DNA of 64,000 bases, taken from NCBI GenBank assembly GCA_932521035.1, contig OW051497.1, positions 6,696,001 to 6,760,000 on the forward strand, given 5' to 3'. Positions 12,531 through 25,439 of the stretch are shown in pieces. Position 1 is the stretch's first letter, and each line of letters opens with the position of its first letter. This stretch comes from Oscheius dolichura (taxonomy: Eukaryota > Nematoda > Chromadorea > Rhabditida > Rhabditidae). Position numbers and translations under genes: made by a program. The notes beneath the pieces were generated by a model. The model had not been told where the DNA came from. It worked only from the letters and a program-made list of their open reading frames with translations, and searched no databases.

Positions 12531-15500
12531 ATGGGATTGACCTATTGGGTAGTCGAGTTGCCATTGCTCACTCTCTATGCTACGACTCTGGCCCTCCTGC
12601 AGTTTTTAAAACCGCGGAAAAGTTTGTCAGGGAAGTGTTTTCATCCAGCTGAGGCAGCTGTCATCTGGGATGAGGAATGGGAAATGGACTCAATAAAACC
12701 TGGGGTAATCTTTGGTTTAGAGATTAAAACTTAAGACATCTTTTAGAAAACTATTATAATCGAAGGAAGTACAAACGATGGCAAGAATATTTACATCGAA
12801 GTGGTCACCCACGAAGGCTACAACACAGCGACAGTCGTGCTAGGGGATTCAGCCAAGACGATGTCAGGACAATTCAGCGGACCCTCTGTCGATAAACGGA
12901 CTATCAAGTGTGGCCCTCTCTTTTTAGAAATGAGAGAGCCATTTCGTCGATGGAGAGTGACTTTCAAAGGATATTTAGAGTAGGTTTTTGGCCCTACTGT
13001 CAATTTTTTTAGAAACAACGGAGAAATACATTTTGTTACCTTAGCTGGCTGGTGGAAGGCTACCTCCGATGCCCGATATAACAACAGCGATCTTGGCTAC
13101 AATGGAGTAAGATTTACTAAAAACTTTGAGCTGCACAAGAATCTAGAAAATATAAGGAGGTGGGGGGTTGTTAAAAACTAATTTAACAAGGTGACAGTGC
13201 ACACTTTTCCGAGGATATGTCTCATTTTGGTGTGTTACACGCCGAAGTCGGTATTGACAATGTGTCATCGGAACTACGTTTCCGTGGTATTCGACAATAC
13301 TGCGACTATTCTGCTGTGCAAGCAGCTGACGAATTCTACGTCTATTTAGAGGTATGGCTGATATTATTAGTAAGCAGTAAAACATAGGATGGAAACCGAA
13401 TCGCGTATAAGTCAGTGTCCAGCGAAGGACATTCTGTCGGGATACATCATGGCTTTATGGAGAGGGGAAGCCTTATGACAACACCCTTGTACCTTTTCGA
13501 TGAAGATTCCCTTTCTACAGATAACCACAGACTGATCGACTTCCACGCAACCAGATGCAACACTTTGCTTGGAGGTATGCACTTTTATCTCTGTCTTTCA
13601 ATTAAAAATAGCTCCGCCATTTTCACTTCGAAAAGGATCACTAATAAGCTGTCATTCTTTCTTGTCTTCATCCGGTCACCTGATCGAGATCAAACGGATA
13701 AAGGTAGCAGACGGCTAATGAGAATGCCCTTTTATTCAGGTTAACCATGCGTTGACCACTGGATATGCCCTTCTCCGGTCAGTTAGGGAATCTCTGGCTA
13801 ATGTGGAACCTCCGGAGTTTCATCGGTTCACTGGTAAGCTGAATAATTAGAGCTGCTAGAAATTGCATAGATGTGAAAGCTAACTCTGTTGAGAGGACAG
13901 AAATGGTGGTTCCTTTCACTCTGAGGAGCTGCCAGGATAAAGAATTTACTGGTGGAAAAGGAGCTAACCTTGCGAAGCTGAAAACTATCGAAAACAATGT
14001 AAACCATTCAGCCGCGCAGGTTACTTTTACAGTATTACGTACCTAATGGAGCTGTGGTCACAACAGCCGCCTTTCACCACTTCTTGGAAACCAATAGGGA
14101 TATCAGAAAGTTGGTCAACGAGCTTGGAACATATGGACTGTCTTTAGAAGAGCATGTAGCCAAAGGAGAAAGGTATGGGGAAGTATTTTATATGGTAGAG
14201 ATGGCTTCTAGAATAATGAAAGCAATCCAAGCGGCTGACCCTCCAACATATTTGATCTCCCTGTTGGAACACGCCGGAGTCGCACCTGCTGCTCCAGTAA
14301 AGTTTGCTGTTAGGTAAGATGCAGTCCTGTCCCAAGAAAGGTCATTCAGATCCTCGGCTGTGGGAGAAGATGGGTCAGATCTTTCAAGTGCCGGCCAACT
14401 AGAGAGTGTACTAAATGTGTCTTTCGATCAGGTATGCTCAAATGTTTCACATACGCAGATCCTTTAGATACCCGAGAAGATTTTAGAATGCTGGTCTTCA
14501 AATTTCAGGAGGGAAGTCGTTACATACCGCAGGTGAGAAAAGAGTGAATACATGCATAATCAGTACCGTGTAGGAACTATGGGCAAATTTTGAACCCTCC
14601 TATGGCTGTCGTTGTGCAAGAAATGGTTACTGACGGAATGGCTGGTAAGGAGAACTTTCTTTTTTAAACACGACCCTACAGGAGTGATGTTCACATGTGA
14701 TCCTGTCAAGAATGATGACGGTTGGATTATTATAAACGCCATAAAGGGTTGTGGAGAGGATATCGTAAGCGGGGTTGTGACACCGGACGAAGTTGTAATC
14801 GAGAAAGAGACCAAGAAAGTCTCAAAGGTAATCGACCCGAAAGGGAGATGAATACAGTCATTTCAGCCAGAAAACTGTTGTTTGGACGAGGCATCTTTAA
14901 ATAAATTATCGAACGTCGGTTTGTATCTGGAGAACATCTTCGGAACGGCACAAGATGTGGAATTCGTTGTAAGGGATGGAAAGGTATTCCTAGTACAGAG
15001 CAGAGATGTTACAGGTTAGTGGAATATCTTATAAAAAAGGGAAAAAATATTCAGGCCGGGACCGGGAAAGTAAATTCGAATTGTCTACGGAATTTGATAC
15101 GGCTACGTTAACTGATAGAGAGGTTTATACAACCGCTAACGTTGGGTAATATTTCTGTTAAGCTGTTTCGATCCGTTTTTATTTAGGGAAGTTGTGCCCC
15201 ACCCCATGACTCCGCTTGAAATAAGCGTGACCAGTGAACTGTTCGACAGGACAATGACAGTGGGGTCGCCTATCTGATAAAATAACGTAGTTCAGAACAT
15301 GTGCATGCGAGATCTCTCTGGGACAAAATTGCCCAGACATACATTAGTCGCCTTCTTCGTTCACGGTCAACGTCTCTTATTCAATATGGGAGCGGTAACA
15401 TTACGAGAGAGATAAAAAGTAATGTGTTATTTAGATGTTTCTTCGACAGCACGCTATTATTAAAAGAGACCGTCTTCCTGAGATCTCAATAGCTGGATGC

Positions 15501-17386
15501 ACAATTTTTACGGAAGAAAACTTCAAAGAAGCAGAGGATCGCTATGGACCACTGCCGAGTCTGTTTATGTTAAAACGCCTCTCTCTGATAGCAAGGGTAC
15601 TTATAGGATCTATTAATTTAAAGGGAGCTTTAAGATTATGTTCATTCGGTCATACCGACTACTTGGAGAAATTAGTGAAGAAATGAAAGTAGCAGAGAAT
15701 CTTACGCCAAAAAGTTCCTCTACCTTTGAAAATCTAATGGATACCTTCCACAAACAACTGACGTGTTATAGAAATGTTAGTTTTGTTATAAAAACACAAG
15801 AAAGACTTCGGGGGCTTGTAATGTAATAGTGCTTATAATTGAAGGTATTGGAAATGCACAGTGACGCATCAATGTTTTCTTCCTTCACTTATATTGTCGT
15901 CGGAACTCTCATCAGAGGAAGCGACCGTAAGTGACTCCAGTTCATGTGATTTATTTCTTAGATGGAGACACAACTCCCGAAATGCTCTCCGACCTCGCGA
16001 ACATCTTTTCCAACTCTACTTCCCACGTTCTCAGCGCAGATGTACCGGCGGCTTTGAGAGTAACTGGTCTAGCTTTGACAGACTGTCTCGTTCTTTAGAA
16101 ACTGGCCGAGGCCATCGTAGAAGACGGACTTGTGGAGGAATTTCTTGCAGCTGAAGACCAGTTAGCCCTTAATGTTCTCAAAGTTAAAGGACATCGTTCG
16201 GCTGAACAAATCGAAGAGTTTTTAACGACTCACGGACACAGGTTTCTCATTCAATCGTACTTTTAGAACTGTTTACAGGGGCCCGAAAGAATTGTACCTT
16301 CGCTCACAGGGATGGGCAGAAAAGCCTGATCTGTTGATAGTAACACTGAAGGTAAGCATCACCCAGTATTAAAGAATGTCACTTAGACCATGATCAAAAG
16401 TGGAGTCGAGAACAGAGTGGAGAGTACTACTACACCCGATGAACTTGTAAACTCGTTAAAGTGCAAACCGACCGGATTAAGAAGGTAAGGACAAAAGTTT
16501 ATAGCGACAATCAAAATAACAGGTGGATGATGAAATACATGGTGGCCCAGGCACATCGCGGTGTGGCCTGTCGGGAGTCGGCTAAGAGTTCTCTAGTAAA
16601 AGCAGTCTATCAAGCAAGGGCTACCGCTAAATTTATAGCCAAGCTTCTATTTGACAAGGTAGGAACAGTTTCAAGAGAATAGAGAAAACGCTTCCAGGGA
16701 TTGCTACCCGATGAGGATCTCCTGTTTTTCATGACCATGGATGAACTGCATCAGCTGTACACACAGCGAAGCGCCAAACTTATTGCCAGGTAGTTTTTAA
16801 ATGTCTGAATGGATTGATGATTCCAGGGCTATGAGACGAAAACAGATTTTCTCTGAATTGGAGGAACGACAGTACCCTCATGTCATGCAGACCAATCCAG
16901 AGCCAGTATATTTAAATAGCCACATAACTTCGATTTCTTTCAGCTTACTCGAACATCGATCGAAGAACATTCTACCACAGTTAGGTTGACAGGTACTGTA
17001 GTTTGTGAAGGAAAGGTTATTGCGAAAGCTAGGGTTGCTATAAACTTGGAAGAGGCTAAAGACACTCAGGTAATTGCGTTGTTGTCATTTTATCGTGTAA
17101 ATACAGCCTGGTGAGATACTAATCACACGCTGTACGGACATCTGCTGGTCTCCGTTCTTCCCGCTTATAAAGGGCATAGTGACGGAGATTGGAGGCCTAC
17201 TCAGCCACGGAGCTGTGGTTGCTAGAGAATATGGCCTGCCAAGTCTAATAGCTGTGGAATATGCTACTTCTGTCTTTAAAACCGGTAAAAATTACAGGGA
17301 ATGATAACTAGTCAAATTTAGGCGACCTCGTCGAGCTTGATACAAGTAAGGGAACCATATCAAAGATTGACAGAACGTCAGACTAG
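12531..17386 (+). CDS. PEP synthase / rifampicin phosphotransferase-like phosphohistidine enzyme, membrane-anchored
   Basis: A many-exon gene starting at the ATG at 12531, one base after an acceptor, and ending at TAG 17384-17386. Order of parts: an N-terminal hydrophobic anchor (VVELPLLTLYATTLALLQFL); two beta-rich modules typical of the animal members (CGPLFLEMREPFRRWRVTF, then VTLAGWWKATSDARY); an ATP-grasp-like nucleotide domain with FTGGKGANLAKL, RSSAVGEDGSDLSSAGQ and PMAVVVQEMVTDGMAGVMF; a long helical linker; and a C-terminal swivelling phosphohistidine domain with GGLLSHGAVVAREYGLPSLI, whose His is the expected phospho-carrier. Bacterial relatives phosphorylate pyruvate or rifampicin using ATP, releasing AMP; the animal substrate is not known to me. 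One internal junction, around 13577-13740, could not be resolved cleanly. AATAAA lies at 17416. Confidence 0.85.
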
Positions 17387-17834
17387 TTGTATTTAGTTGT
17401 ACTTTTCTATTTATTAATAAAAAGAGTTTATTAACCTCCGTTTAAAGAACAGTTCCCTTCTTAAATAAATTGAAACGGACATTATTGATTGGATTATCTT
17501 CATATCGAATTTTGCTCGTTTCTACGCTTCTGATGATAACACTAGACTTATTTTCTTCAACACCGGGCGATCTCTGACCCAATGGTAAACGCGCCCCGAA
17601 CGCAGCGGTACATACGGTGCCAATAGAGGACGTTGCATTATTCCAGGCTGTCGTCTTGTATACTACTAAAGTTGACTCTATCTTCGGTTTTTTTGAAAAT
17701 ATTATTAAACATTATTCTCCCTACTTAATCCAGTTATACCTCTTAATTTCTTTGAAAACACTATTTTGAAGCTTTCTACTCTTTTCCGTTCTGTTTATTG
17801 AAATGAAACAAAAATTTCACTATTTCAGCCATCT
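17387..17834. other. Intergenic: phosphotransferase 3' end to SEL1L
   Basis: It contains AATAAA at 17416-17421, about 30 bases after the upstream stop. It ends in a pyrimidine-rich acceptor tract seven bases before the SEL1L start codon. Nothing else is evident. Confidence 0.6.
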
Positions 17835-20422
17835 ATGGGTCAAATGCAAAGGTATTTAAATGCAATATTATTTATTCTTTGTGTTTCTATCTATAAAGCG
17901 GATCATGATGTAGGGACAAAGAAAGTACCCGTGTTGTTAAACGAAGAAGATGCCAGAAACTCCCGGAAAAGCACATTTGGTACCGATCCACAAGGAAAAG
18001 CCGGAAAAGAACTTTCAGATTCTCTTGGAATTTCTATTAACGACCTTCTTTATTTCCCATCAGGAATTGAAGCACCTCTACAATTAATTGAGGTGGCACT
18101 CACTGCTGGAGACGAATATACATCTGAACTTAGCTCAGAATCGTAAGTGTTTCCAAATTTGTCTTACAACAAAGCTTTCAGGCCGTTGGAATCTATATCT
18201 TTGTATGAAAAGGCCCTTAGTTTTTTGCAAAAGGGAAAAGGATATGGGGACGAAGGGAAAAAGGCAGCTTATCGATTACTTGATCAAGCCGCTAAAATGG
18301 GAAATCGAGATGCTCTCAAACTAATGGGTACTACTATCCCATTTCTTTAGGGTATTACTATATTTCAGCATTTTCCCATCTATTTGGCGATAGCGCCCGT
18401 TGGTCTCCAGATACTGCTTACCAATTCTTCCAGAACTTGGCCAAGGATGGATCAGCCGATGCCCAATTGGGTAAGCTTACTTTTTGACATATGTTAAATC
18501 TCTTAGGGCTGGCTTTTATGCATTCCACCGGATATGGCTTGCAAAGAAATGACCAGGCAAAAGCGTTGGTTTACTACACGTTTTCTGCTCTTGCTGGCAA
18601 TCCTCTCGCTCAAATGGCAATGGTAAAGTTCTTCACCTCACGTTATTCAATCCAACACTTCAGGGATATCGCCATCTCTACGGGGTTGGAGTCGCGCCTG
18701 ACTGCGAGCAAGCTTTGCAATATTACAAGAAAGTGGCGGATAAGGTTGCCCAGAATACAAAATTCTCTATCACAAGTACTGTGCCTAGGATACGGCTCAC
18801 GGATGAGAATGTAAGTTCTATAAAATTATGTTACTTTCTTCTTTAAGGAACCTACCACGTCTTCGAGCCCCATGACCTTGATGGATCAACACCTTCTGGA
18901 TTACTATCGGTTCCTTGCGGAGAAAGGAGATACTACTGCATTGACAGGATTAGGCAACCTGTACCTTACAGGAAGTAAAGGGGTGGAACAAAATTTCGAC
19001 CTCGCTTTAAAGTGAGTGGCCGAATAATGGTTTATCAGTATTTTTACAATTGTAGGTATTACACAGACGCGGCGGACAGTCACCATGCAGGAGCTTTCGC
19101 AAGTTTGGGAAAAATGTATTTGGACGGGACTCCGGTGACGCCACAAAATAATAGGACAGCTTTTACCTATTTCCTGGAAGCAGCAAATAAGGTTGGTTGT
19201 TTCGCAAGCAGCAGTTTACTGTTTTCAGGGCAATTTGATAGGTTTCACTGGGCTAGGAATCATGTATATGAAGGGAATGGGAGTTAAGCAGAATTACAAC
19301 AAAGCAGCCCGACTATTCACATTGGCCGCGGAACAGGGAGGAGGAGAAGGGCAACTATATATGGGTGACATGTATTTCAGTAAGATAGACAGCTCACATT
19401 TAATAATTTTCCTATTCAGAGGGGCTTGGTGTCAAGCGAGATTTTAAGACAGCCGTGAAGTATTACCAAATGGCAACTCAGAATTCCCAACTCCTCGCTT
19501 ATTACAATCTGGCAAATATGCATGCCACGGGTACGGGAGTGGCTCGCAATTGCCCAATTGCCGTTGACTTCTACAAGATGGTGGCTGAAAGAGGAAAGTG
19601 GGCAGACAGAATGATGGAAGCTTACATTGCATACAGGGTAGGTTATACCTAAACCAGCATTTATTTTTATTCTTTTAAAGGACAGACGTTACGACGAAGC
19701 CGCTGTTAAGTATCTCTTCATGGCAGATATTGGCTACGAACCAGCACAGACCAACTTTGCTTATCTTTTGGACAGAGGGGAATGTAAAGAAATGTTTAAA
19801 GAGTATTCAAGCCAAGCCAAGCTGAGCGTTGCTCTCAACAATTGGCAAAGGTCCGCTAATCAAGATTACTCCATGGCAAGGATCAAGTTAGGAGATTACC
19901 ATTACTACGGATATGGAACCGATGTTGATTTGAAGGCGGTATTTGCCCCCTTCTGGCTTCTGTACAAAACATTTCAGGCCTCTCAACAGTACAAAATTGC
20001 AGTAGAGAGACACGTAGCCTCTCAGGCGATGTTCAACTTGGGATACATGCATGAAAATGGAGAGGGACTTAGCAAGGTAAACTTATGCGTATTTCTTTTT
20101 ATAATATTTCCTTTTAGGACCTTCATCTTGCTAAAAGGTACTACGACATGGCTGCTGAACATAATGGCGATGCTGCGCTTCCTTGCACACTGGCTTTGTT
20201 GAAGCTTCAAGCTGTCTTTTTGATGGATAGTTTCAATCAGGTACGATAGTGTTGTTTTCTTATGTAGACGTCTTACAGCTGCCCCTGGTTCACTTCTTGG
20301 ACCAAACCTTTGGCGTGTCATGGGACATAATGCTGATCAGTATAATTGTGATCATTCTGGGATTCTTATCTACGAGAATTATGCAAAGACGACGGGAAGA
20401 ACAACTTCAAAATGATTTCTAG
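17835..20422 (+). CDS. SEL1L: SEL1L/HRD3-like subunit of the ER-associated degradation ligase
   Basis: The gene starts at the ATG at 17835 with a signal peptide (LNAILFILCVSIY) and ends at TAG 20420-20422. About ten exons are separated by introns of ~35-60 bases. The body is a run of Sel1-like repeats; clear examples are TGLGNLYLTGSKGVEQNFD, LGKMYLDGTPVTPQNN, GLGIMYMKGMGVKQNYN, YNLANMHATGTGVARN and LGYMHENGEGLSKD. The C-terminus has a single membrane helix (ISIIVIILGFLST) and a short basic cytosolic tail (RIMQRRREEQLQNDF). This is the SEL1L architecture: a luminal adaptor that binds the HRD1 ubiquitin ligase and hands misfolded glycoproteins to it. No fibronectin type II module is seen, as in other nematode SEL-1 proteins. 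Confidence 0.92.
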
Positions 20423-21333
20423 TAGATTTCCTTTCTCCATTTTATCCGTTTCCGGGTCCTGTGTTGTTTCTCGCTGAGTTGTGCCCAATCTTCCTTGTCT
20501 GAACCAGTACGGGTTATTTACTAATTCCTGTATATTTATTTATAAGTTATTTGCAAAATTGTATAATTTTACGGTGGAGTAAACAGATTATTTTTCCCCG
20601 TTTTCAATATCTTAAGGACAGTCCGACGGCTCTTTGCGCAAAGAGCTCTTCTAGTCATCCGCTTATCAGCTTCGGATGCTAGCGACCGCTCTGCCTCTTT
20701 TTATTTATTGGAAACGAGTCCAACACCGTCTTTTATTTCTGATTGACAATATTTCAATCACATGAGTGAAGATCTGCTTTTTGAGTAGAGGGCAAATTGA
20801 AAGGAGCCTGTTCACAGCTACCTGTTCAAAATATCTGTGTTCCTTGTTCGATAGAGAAAGGATGCCCGAGAACCAAATAGGGCTGTCCGTAATACTTTTC
20901 TAAACTTGGGAATATTGTTGAGAATCATCCAATTAGTTTATCACTTAGCTTTACCTCAGCTTCATTATCTCTTGGGGTACTTGTAGCTGCCAGTCCCTCA
21001 AAGAACTCCTACATCTGCTATCCGCTCAAATACTGCATAGGTAATAGAGACAAAGCTGTCCCTCTTGCTGAACAGTACCGGTTACCCATACCCCAGACGT
21101 TCCAATCAGTATAAAAGCGTTTTATAGCAGTAAGAATGTAAGCTAGTGTAATCGTTGGGCTCTTTTTGAAATCCTCCTTTAGAAGATAAGCCCTGATCTC
21201 TGCTGCAGGGATTACTAAAAGAACAGTGGCTCAAGGTAATCGAAACGCTCCTCGGCTCAATAACAGCGCCTCTAGATCCTTGTATTGCACTTCTACTACG
21301 CGTTCGTTTCTTTTTCAACATATTTTACAGAGT
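20423..21333. other. Intergenic region with a short perfect palindrome
   Basis: No coding exon is supported. The segment includes an 18-base perfect palindrome at 20629-20646 centred on TTTGCGCAAA. It also holds a possible untranslated leader exon ending near 21235 (donor GTAATC) that could splice to the acceptor at 21332. Confidence 0.4.
20629..20646. repeat. Perfect 18-base palindrome
   Basis: GCTCTTTGCGCAAAGAGC equals its own reverse complement. It lies about 200 bases after the SEL1L stop. It could be a dimeric protein-binding site or a chance palindrome. Confidence 0.35.
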
Positions 21334-24300
21334 ATGGACGTGGATTCTTCATTCCTGAATATTTTACAGATGATGGATGTGGATTCCGACCACTTGGGAT
21401 ACATCTCTTTCTTTGTAATTGGCGCGATACTCATTTTCTGCCTATTCCGATATACGAACCGTATACATCCTGACATAACAGTCAGTGTTTATCTTCAGGA
21501 TGTCATATCGGACGTCATCAACAGCAGCCACAAAACCGTACAGCCGCAGATGAGTTCACAGCGCGTTATTTTGCAAATAGCTCCCCAGGTATCAATGTTC
21601 TCTGACTGTATAATCCCCGTTATGATTTACAGTAAGCCACTTTGTGGTCAACGAGAACCGAATACCGAGACTCGTCATTGCGCGAGTGAATAATCCTCGA
21701 CAGCTTATGGGTAGGTCGTTTAGCAAATAACCTTTATTAGTGGCACGTAATCTAACAAACCCGTACAATGAGTATGATAATGTGTTGGTGTCTACTTTCC
21801 CGTTGGCTTAGATAATTGAAGTAAGTGATCTCCTTTCTCTGGTCCAGGTGGCAGCTGATAATAGGGATCGTAGTACGCGTTTAAATATGTTTCATCCGTA
21901 ATAATAGAGAGTGGTTGGTCAATGGGAACAAATTTGGACGTCTCTGAAGGTTATTTTAGGCCATGTAAGATATGAATATACCTGGCATAAACACGCAGTG
22001 GGATGACAATTTTGGAGACGGTAGCAATAGTGTTTCTATTGAAGGAAGACTGCCGCCAGGAGCTTTTCTCTATAATTTGGAATTCTTTAGAAATTGGCGG
22101 TCAAACTAACTTTTGAAGAAATACTGTAGGGGTTATATTTTTCTGGAGGTGATGGTAAATATACTGGGCATATTTTATAATTATTTGACGGGTAGGACAT
22201 AAGGGTTGAAGACAGCGTTGTCATCTTGTCTGAAAGGACGTAAAGTTTAGTAGGACAGTGATGAAAAGAGAATCGAGTGATGTGCCAGCACTTAGTCACA
22301 AAAGGACACAGGACGCTTTGAGAACAATGAAAGGAGTAGATACCGTGAGAACGACGACTGCTTCTCACCCAAAGGGATTTCTACTAATAGAGGAGAGGGA
22401 TAGAGCGGCGACAAAAGGTCACAAAGCTACTCAGCAGTGGCCTCTGAAGGTCAGCAAAGGAGAAAGGATCAGCTCATGGCGCTGGCTATGCTAATGAGGC
22501 AATTATAAGCGACGGACACGGCCTATTAAATGTCACAATAGCTTCTTGTCCCATACAGGGCGCTTCGATCGAATTAAGTAGATTCGAAAGAAAAGGAAGG
22601 GTGCGAGAGGTTGTGGAGAGTTTTCCGTTTTATGGCTGAAGTCGGCCGCCGGTCACATTTGTCAAAAGAGTCTCTTTCGAAAGGCAATGAAATCGCGCGA
22701 ACAGATGCCTCCCGTGGGTAGAACATAGCAGATGGCACTTGATGAGCGATCGCTGTGCTCAGCACATTTAATGAGAAGCCTCCTGAGGCATGCTATTGAT
22801 GACTCTATTCATATGGCCGGCATCATGCAAAACAGAACAACATCTCAATTTGAAACGCTTCATCTTTCCGGCTATTATTCCACCTTGCGTTAATTTTTCT
22901 TTGAATGAATGAGCGACTACGGTACAACCAGCTATAACACTGTTGTGCTACTGTGTGCGGCCAGCATAGTACAAAAGCAAGAACAGCGATTTTCCTTGCA
23001 AGAACGCGGCCAATATGGTTGTTCTGGCGGGCAAACAGAAAAGCATAGAGCATGCCTGAACGGAAATCGCCTGGAGCCGAGATCTTTTTTTAAAGAGCAT
23101 ACGCCAGCTGTCCCTTCTAGAAATTCACTTCCCATCTAGTGGAAGGGAACAGTATATAATGTGTTTGCCTAGAAGAGAGGGAGATACAAACGGGCGAATA
23201 AACAGCGAAAAAGTGAGCGTGGCATAGCACGCTCATGCATTTGAAGGCAGCTTCATGTGAGATAATCGTCCATAACGACAGAATACTGGCGCGAGATGAG
23301 AATTACGGGACAAATGGGGTCTGACGCAAAGCTGCAGAGTGTCGCTGTTTATTATGCAAATACGGTTACTACAAGGCAAAGACCGTGAGATAAATGGAGG
23401 ACGCAGGCTACCGGTCATGAGCTGGGTGCATTTGTAATGAGAATCCCGAGATCTCTCGAGGACCCTTTAATGGAGTTCCTCGATCATATTGCGTCGCTCG
23501 GAACCGCGAGATATTCACTGTTGATCAGTATGCGGAAAGGTGACGTGTATAGACACAAAATGATGTGGGATGCTCTTCTATTAAACTAACAGATTTTATA
23601 GGAAATGAGATTAGTGTTCCCGACAATGTGGAAGTGACAGTGTTGAAGAGATGCTTGAAGTGCGCCAAATGTCGGCCGCACATGTTTGGGCAGGGCCGAG
23701 TGGGATGAATAAACACAAACACATCTGCTATTTGGCTGCTCCGGATATTAGCTCAATTACTGGGCAAAAGCCTTCTATGGAGGAGGGCCTCCTACTAATA
23801 GGGAAGAGCGCAAGCAATAGTATTAAGGGCGAGGAGGCAGAAAGGCGTTCATTTGGAGACTTCAAGCTGGGAGCTCCGACGATAATAGAATGTGACCCGG
23901 CAAGTGAATGGCCGAGAGACAGATGTTCTAAACCGCCGCACCTGCGTTTCTGTACATGCCTTTTCTTTGCATTCAAGTTTTTGTTATTCGACTAAAAACA
24001 TTGGGCAAGACCGGCGCGTATCAAAGAGTCCTGCAAAGATGTGGCCGTTCGTTTTGCTGCAATGTGTACGCTTGAAGGATTGCTGCTTTGCAAAAGTTTA
24101 GCTAACGTCTCAAAGAAAATGGATGAGTGAACATAAACGGGCCAAGGAGCCAAGGAACATTTGGCCGCTGCAGCCGCGGCCAATTATGCCATTGGTAGTG
24201 CTAATTGGAGAGTGACACCGGCGGGACACTGGGAACGACGGGCATTTTGAATAGACCTGGGGGATATCCCGTTGACAGCGTTATTTATTACAGATCGGGA

Positions 24301-25439
24301 AGACTCGATAGAAATATGTTTTTTGCCTCCTGCCGACGTGGATAGCAGCCCGTCTTATGGACTCCTAAAGGTCGGGTCAGCGACACCGTTTGTCCAGAGG
24401 ATTAGAACATGTATACGATAAGGAAGACAGCTGTAAGAGAGGGAGCGCGAAACAGCGCGAGTGTATAAAGAGAACTATTCGACTAGTTGTTGTGGGCCAA
24501 TGGCTTCAATGGTCGTCAAACGGTTGTTTTGTACTGGAGTCCATTGCGAGACTTTAGCCGCAACTGGTTTCCTGCACCTGATAATGCCTCTTTGACAGAA
24601 AACTCTCTACCAAACAATCGTTTGACCAATTTATAATTCCATGAACGCTATCCACGAGACTGGAACGGGGACCTTCACAAGTTCTTTTGCCGCAAAAATG
24701 GTTCTCGGGTCGCGCACTAAACTGGAAAGATGCAGTTGCGGATATGAGAGGAATTCAGGTTCATAGAGTGGAAAGGAAACGGCATTGAATGCCCAATAGT
24801 GGCCAGTGTCAAGAGGCAGCGCTAACTATGAAAAGAGTCTCAGGTCAAAACGGCAGAATTGTCTCTCTGCAAGGTCAGTGCTTTTTATTAGCCGCGCACC
24901 GGCTACTTAGTTACGCTTGCCTCGTTTCCAACCAATATCGTTGCCATTAGTGAGAGAGAACAAGACTCGTCATTGCCGTTCACACACATCTGTTTGGTAG
25001 GCCGGTTAAGAGGATTACTCTATTAGGGAGGGAGGACTCGGAGGGCTGCGTCCATTTTCCTACAGTTTATATTTCAGAATACGTACTAAATGTTGACGTC
25101 CTCTCCCAGGCAGAATTGCCTCCATATGCAGCAGCACTAAAACCTCCCTATGCTCCTCCAAAATATGAAGAACAATCGGAGGCAAATTCAAGCGGTAGTG
25201 AGGGTTTGTTGTTGTACGAAAAATGTTTAGGGAGTCTGCAGTCCCTACAACAATTCCTAGTTAACAGTATGCTGTCCACCGCAAGGCTAGGATGTGACAC
25301 TCCTCAACAACCATCCGACAGTAAAGAGAAGCTCGACGAGGAAGGACAAAACACATCCCAATTTGTTAAATGGAGAAGAGCAAGCTACTGTCTGGAAGTT
25401 TCTACATTACCAAAGAGTCAACGACGACATTCCCTGTAA
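21334..25439 (+). CDS. Single-pass membrane protein with PPxY-type tail (candidate Nedd4-family ligand)
   Basis: Four exons join in frame: 21334-21460, 21499-21588, 21633-21710 and 25113-25439. The first codes a short N-terminus and one hydrophobic helix (YISFFVIGAILIFCLF). The next two give a basic segment (IGRHQQQPQNRTAADEF) and ARYFANSSPVSHFVVNENR followed by VIARVNNPRQLM. The last exon carries ELPPYAAALKPPYAPPKYEE, with two PPxY motifs (PPYA and PPKY) and a third PPY, and a ~85-residue Ser-rich end. PPxY tails beside a membrane helix recruit WW-domain ubiquitin ligases in proteins such as NDFIP and PMEPA1 (known families). I cannot name this one. The 3402-base intron (21711-25112) is by far the longest here, so 21334-21730 and 25113-25439 could be separate genes. 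The start could also be 21370 or 21373. Confidence 0.5.
21731..25112. other. Non-coding stretch, probably a long intron
   Basis: About 3.4 kb with no supportable exon on either strand. Open frames are short, unrelated to known domains and lack paired splice sites. It is purine-rich on the plus strand (many GAGA-type runs) and less AT-rich than the short introns nearby. It could be the intron of the PPxY protein or true intergenic DNA. Confidence 0.4.
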
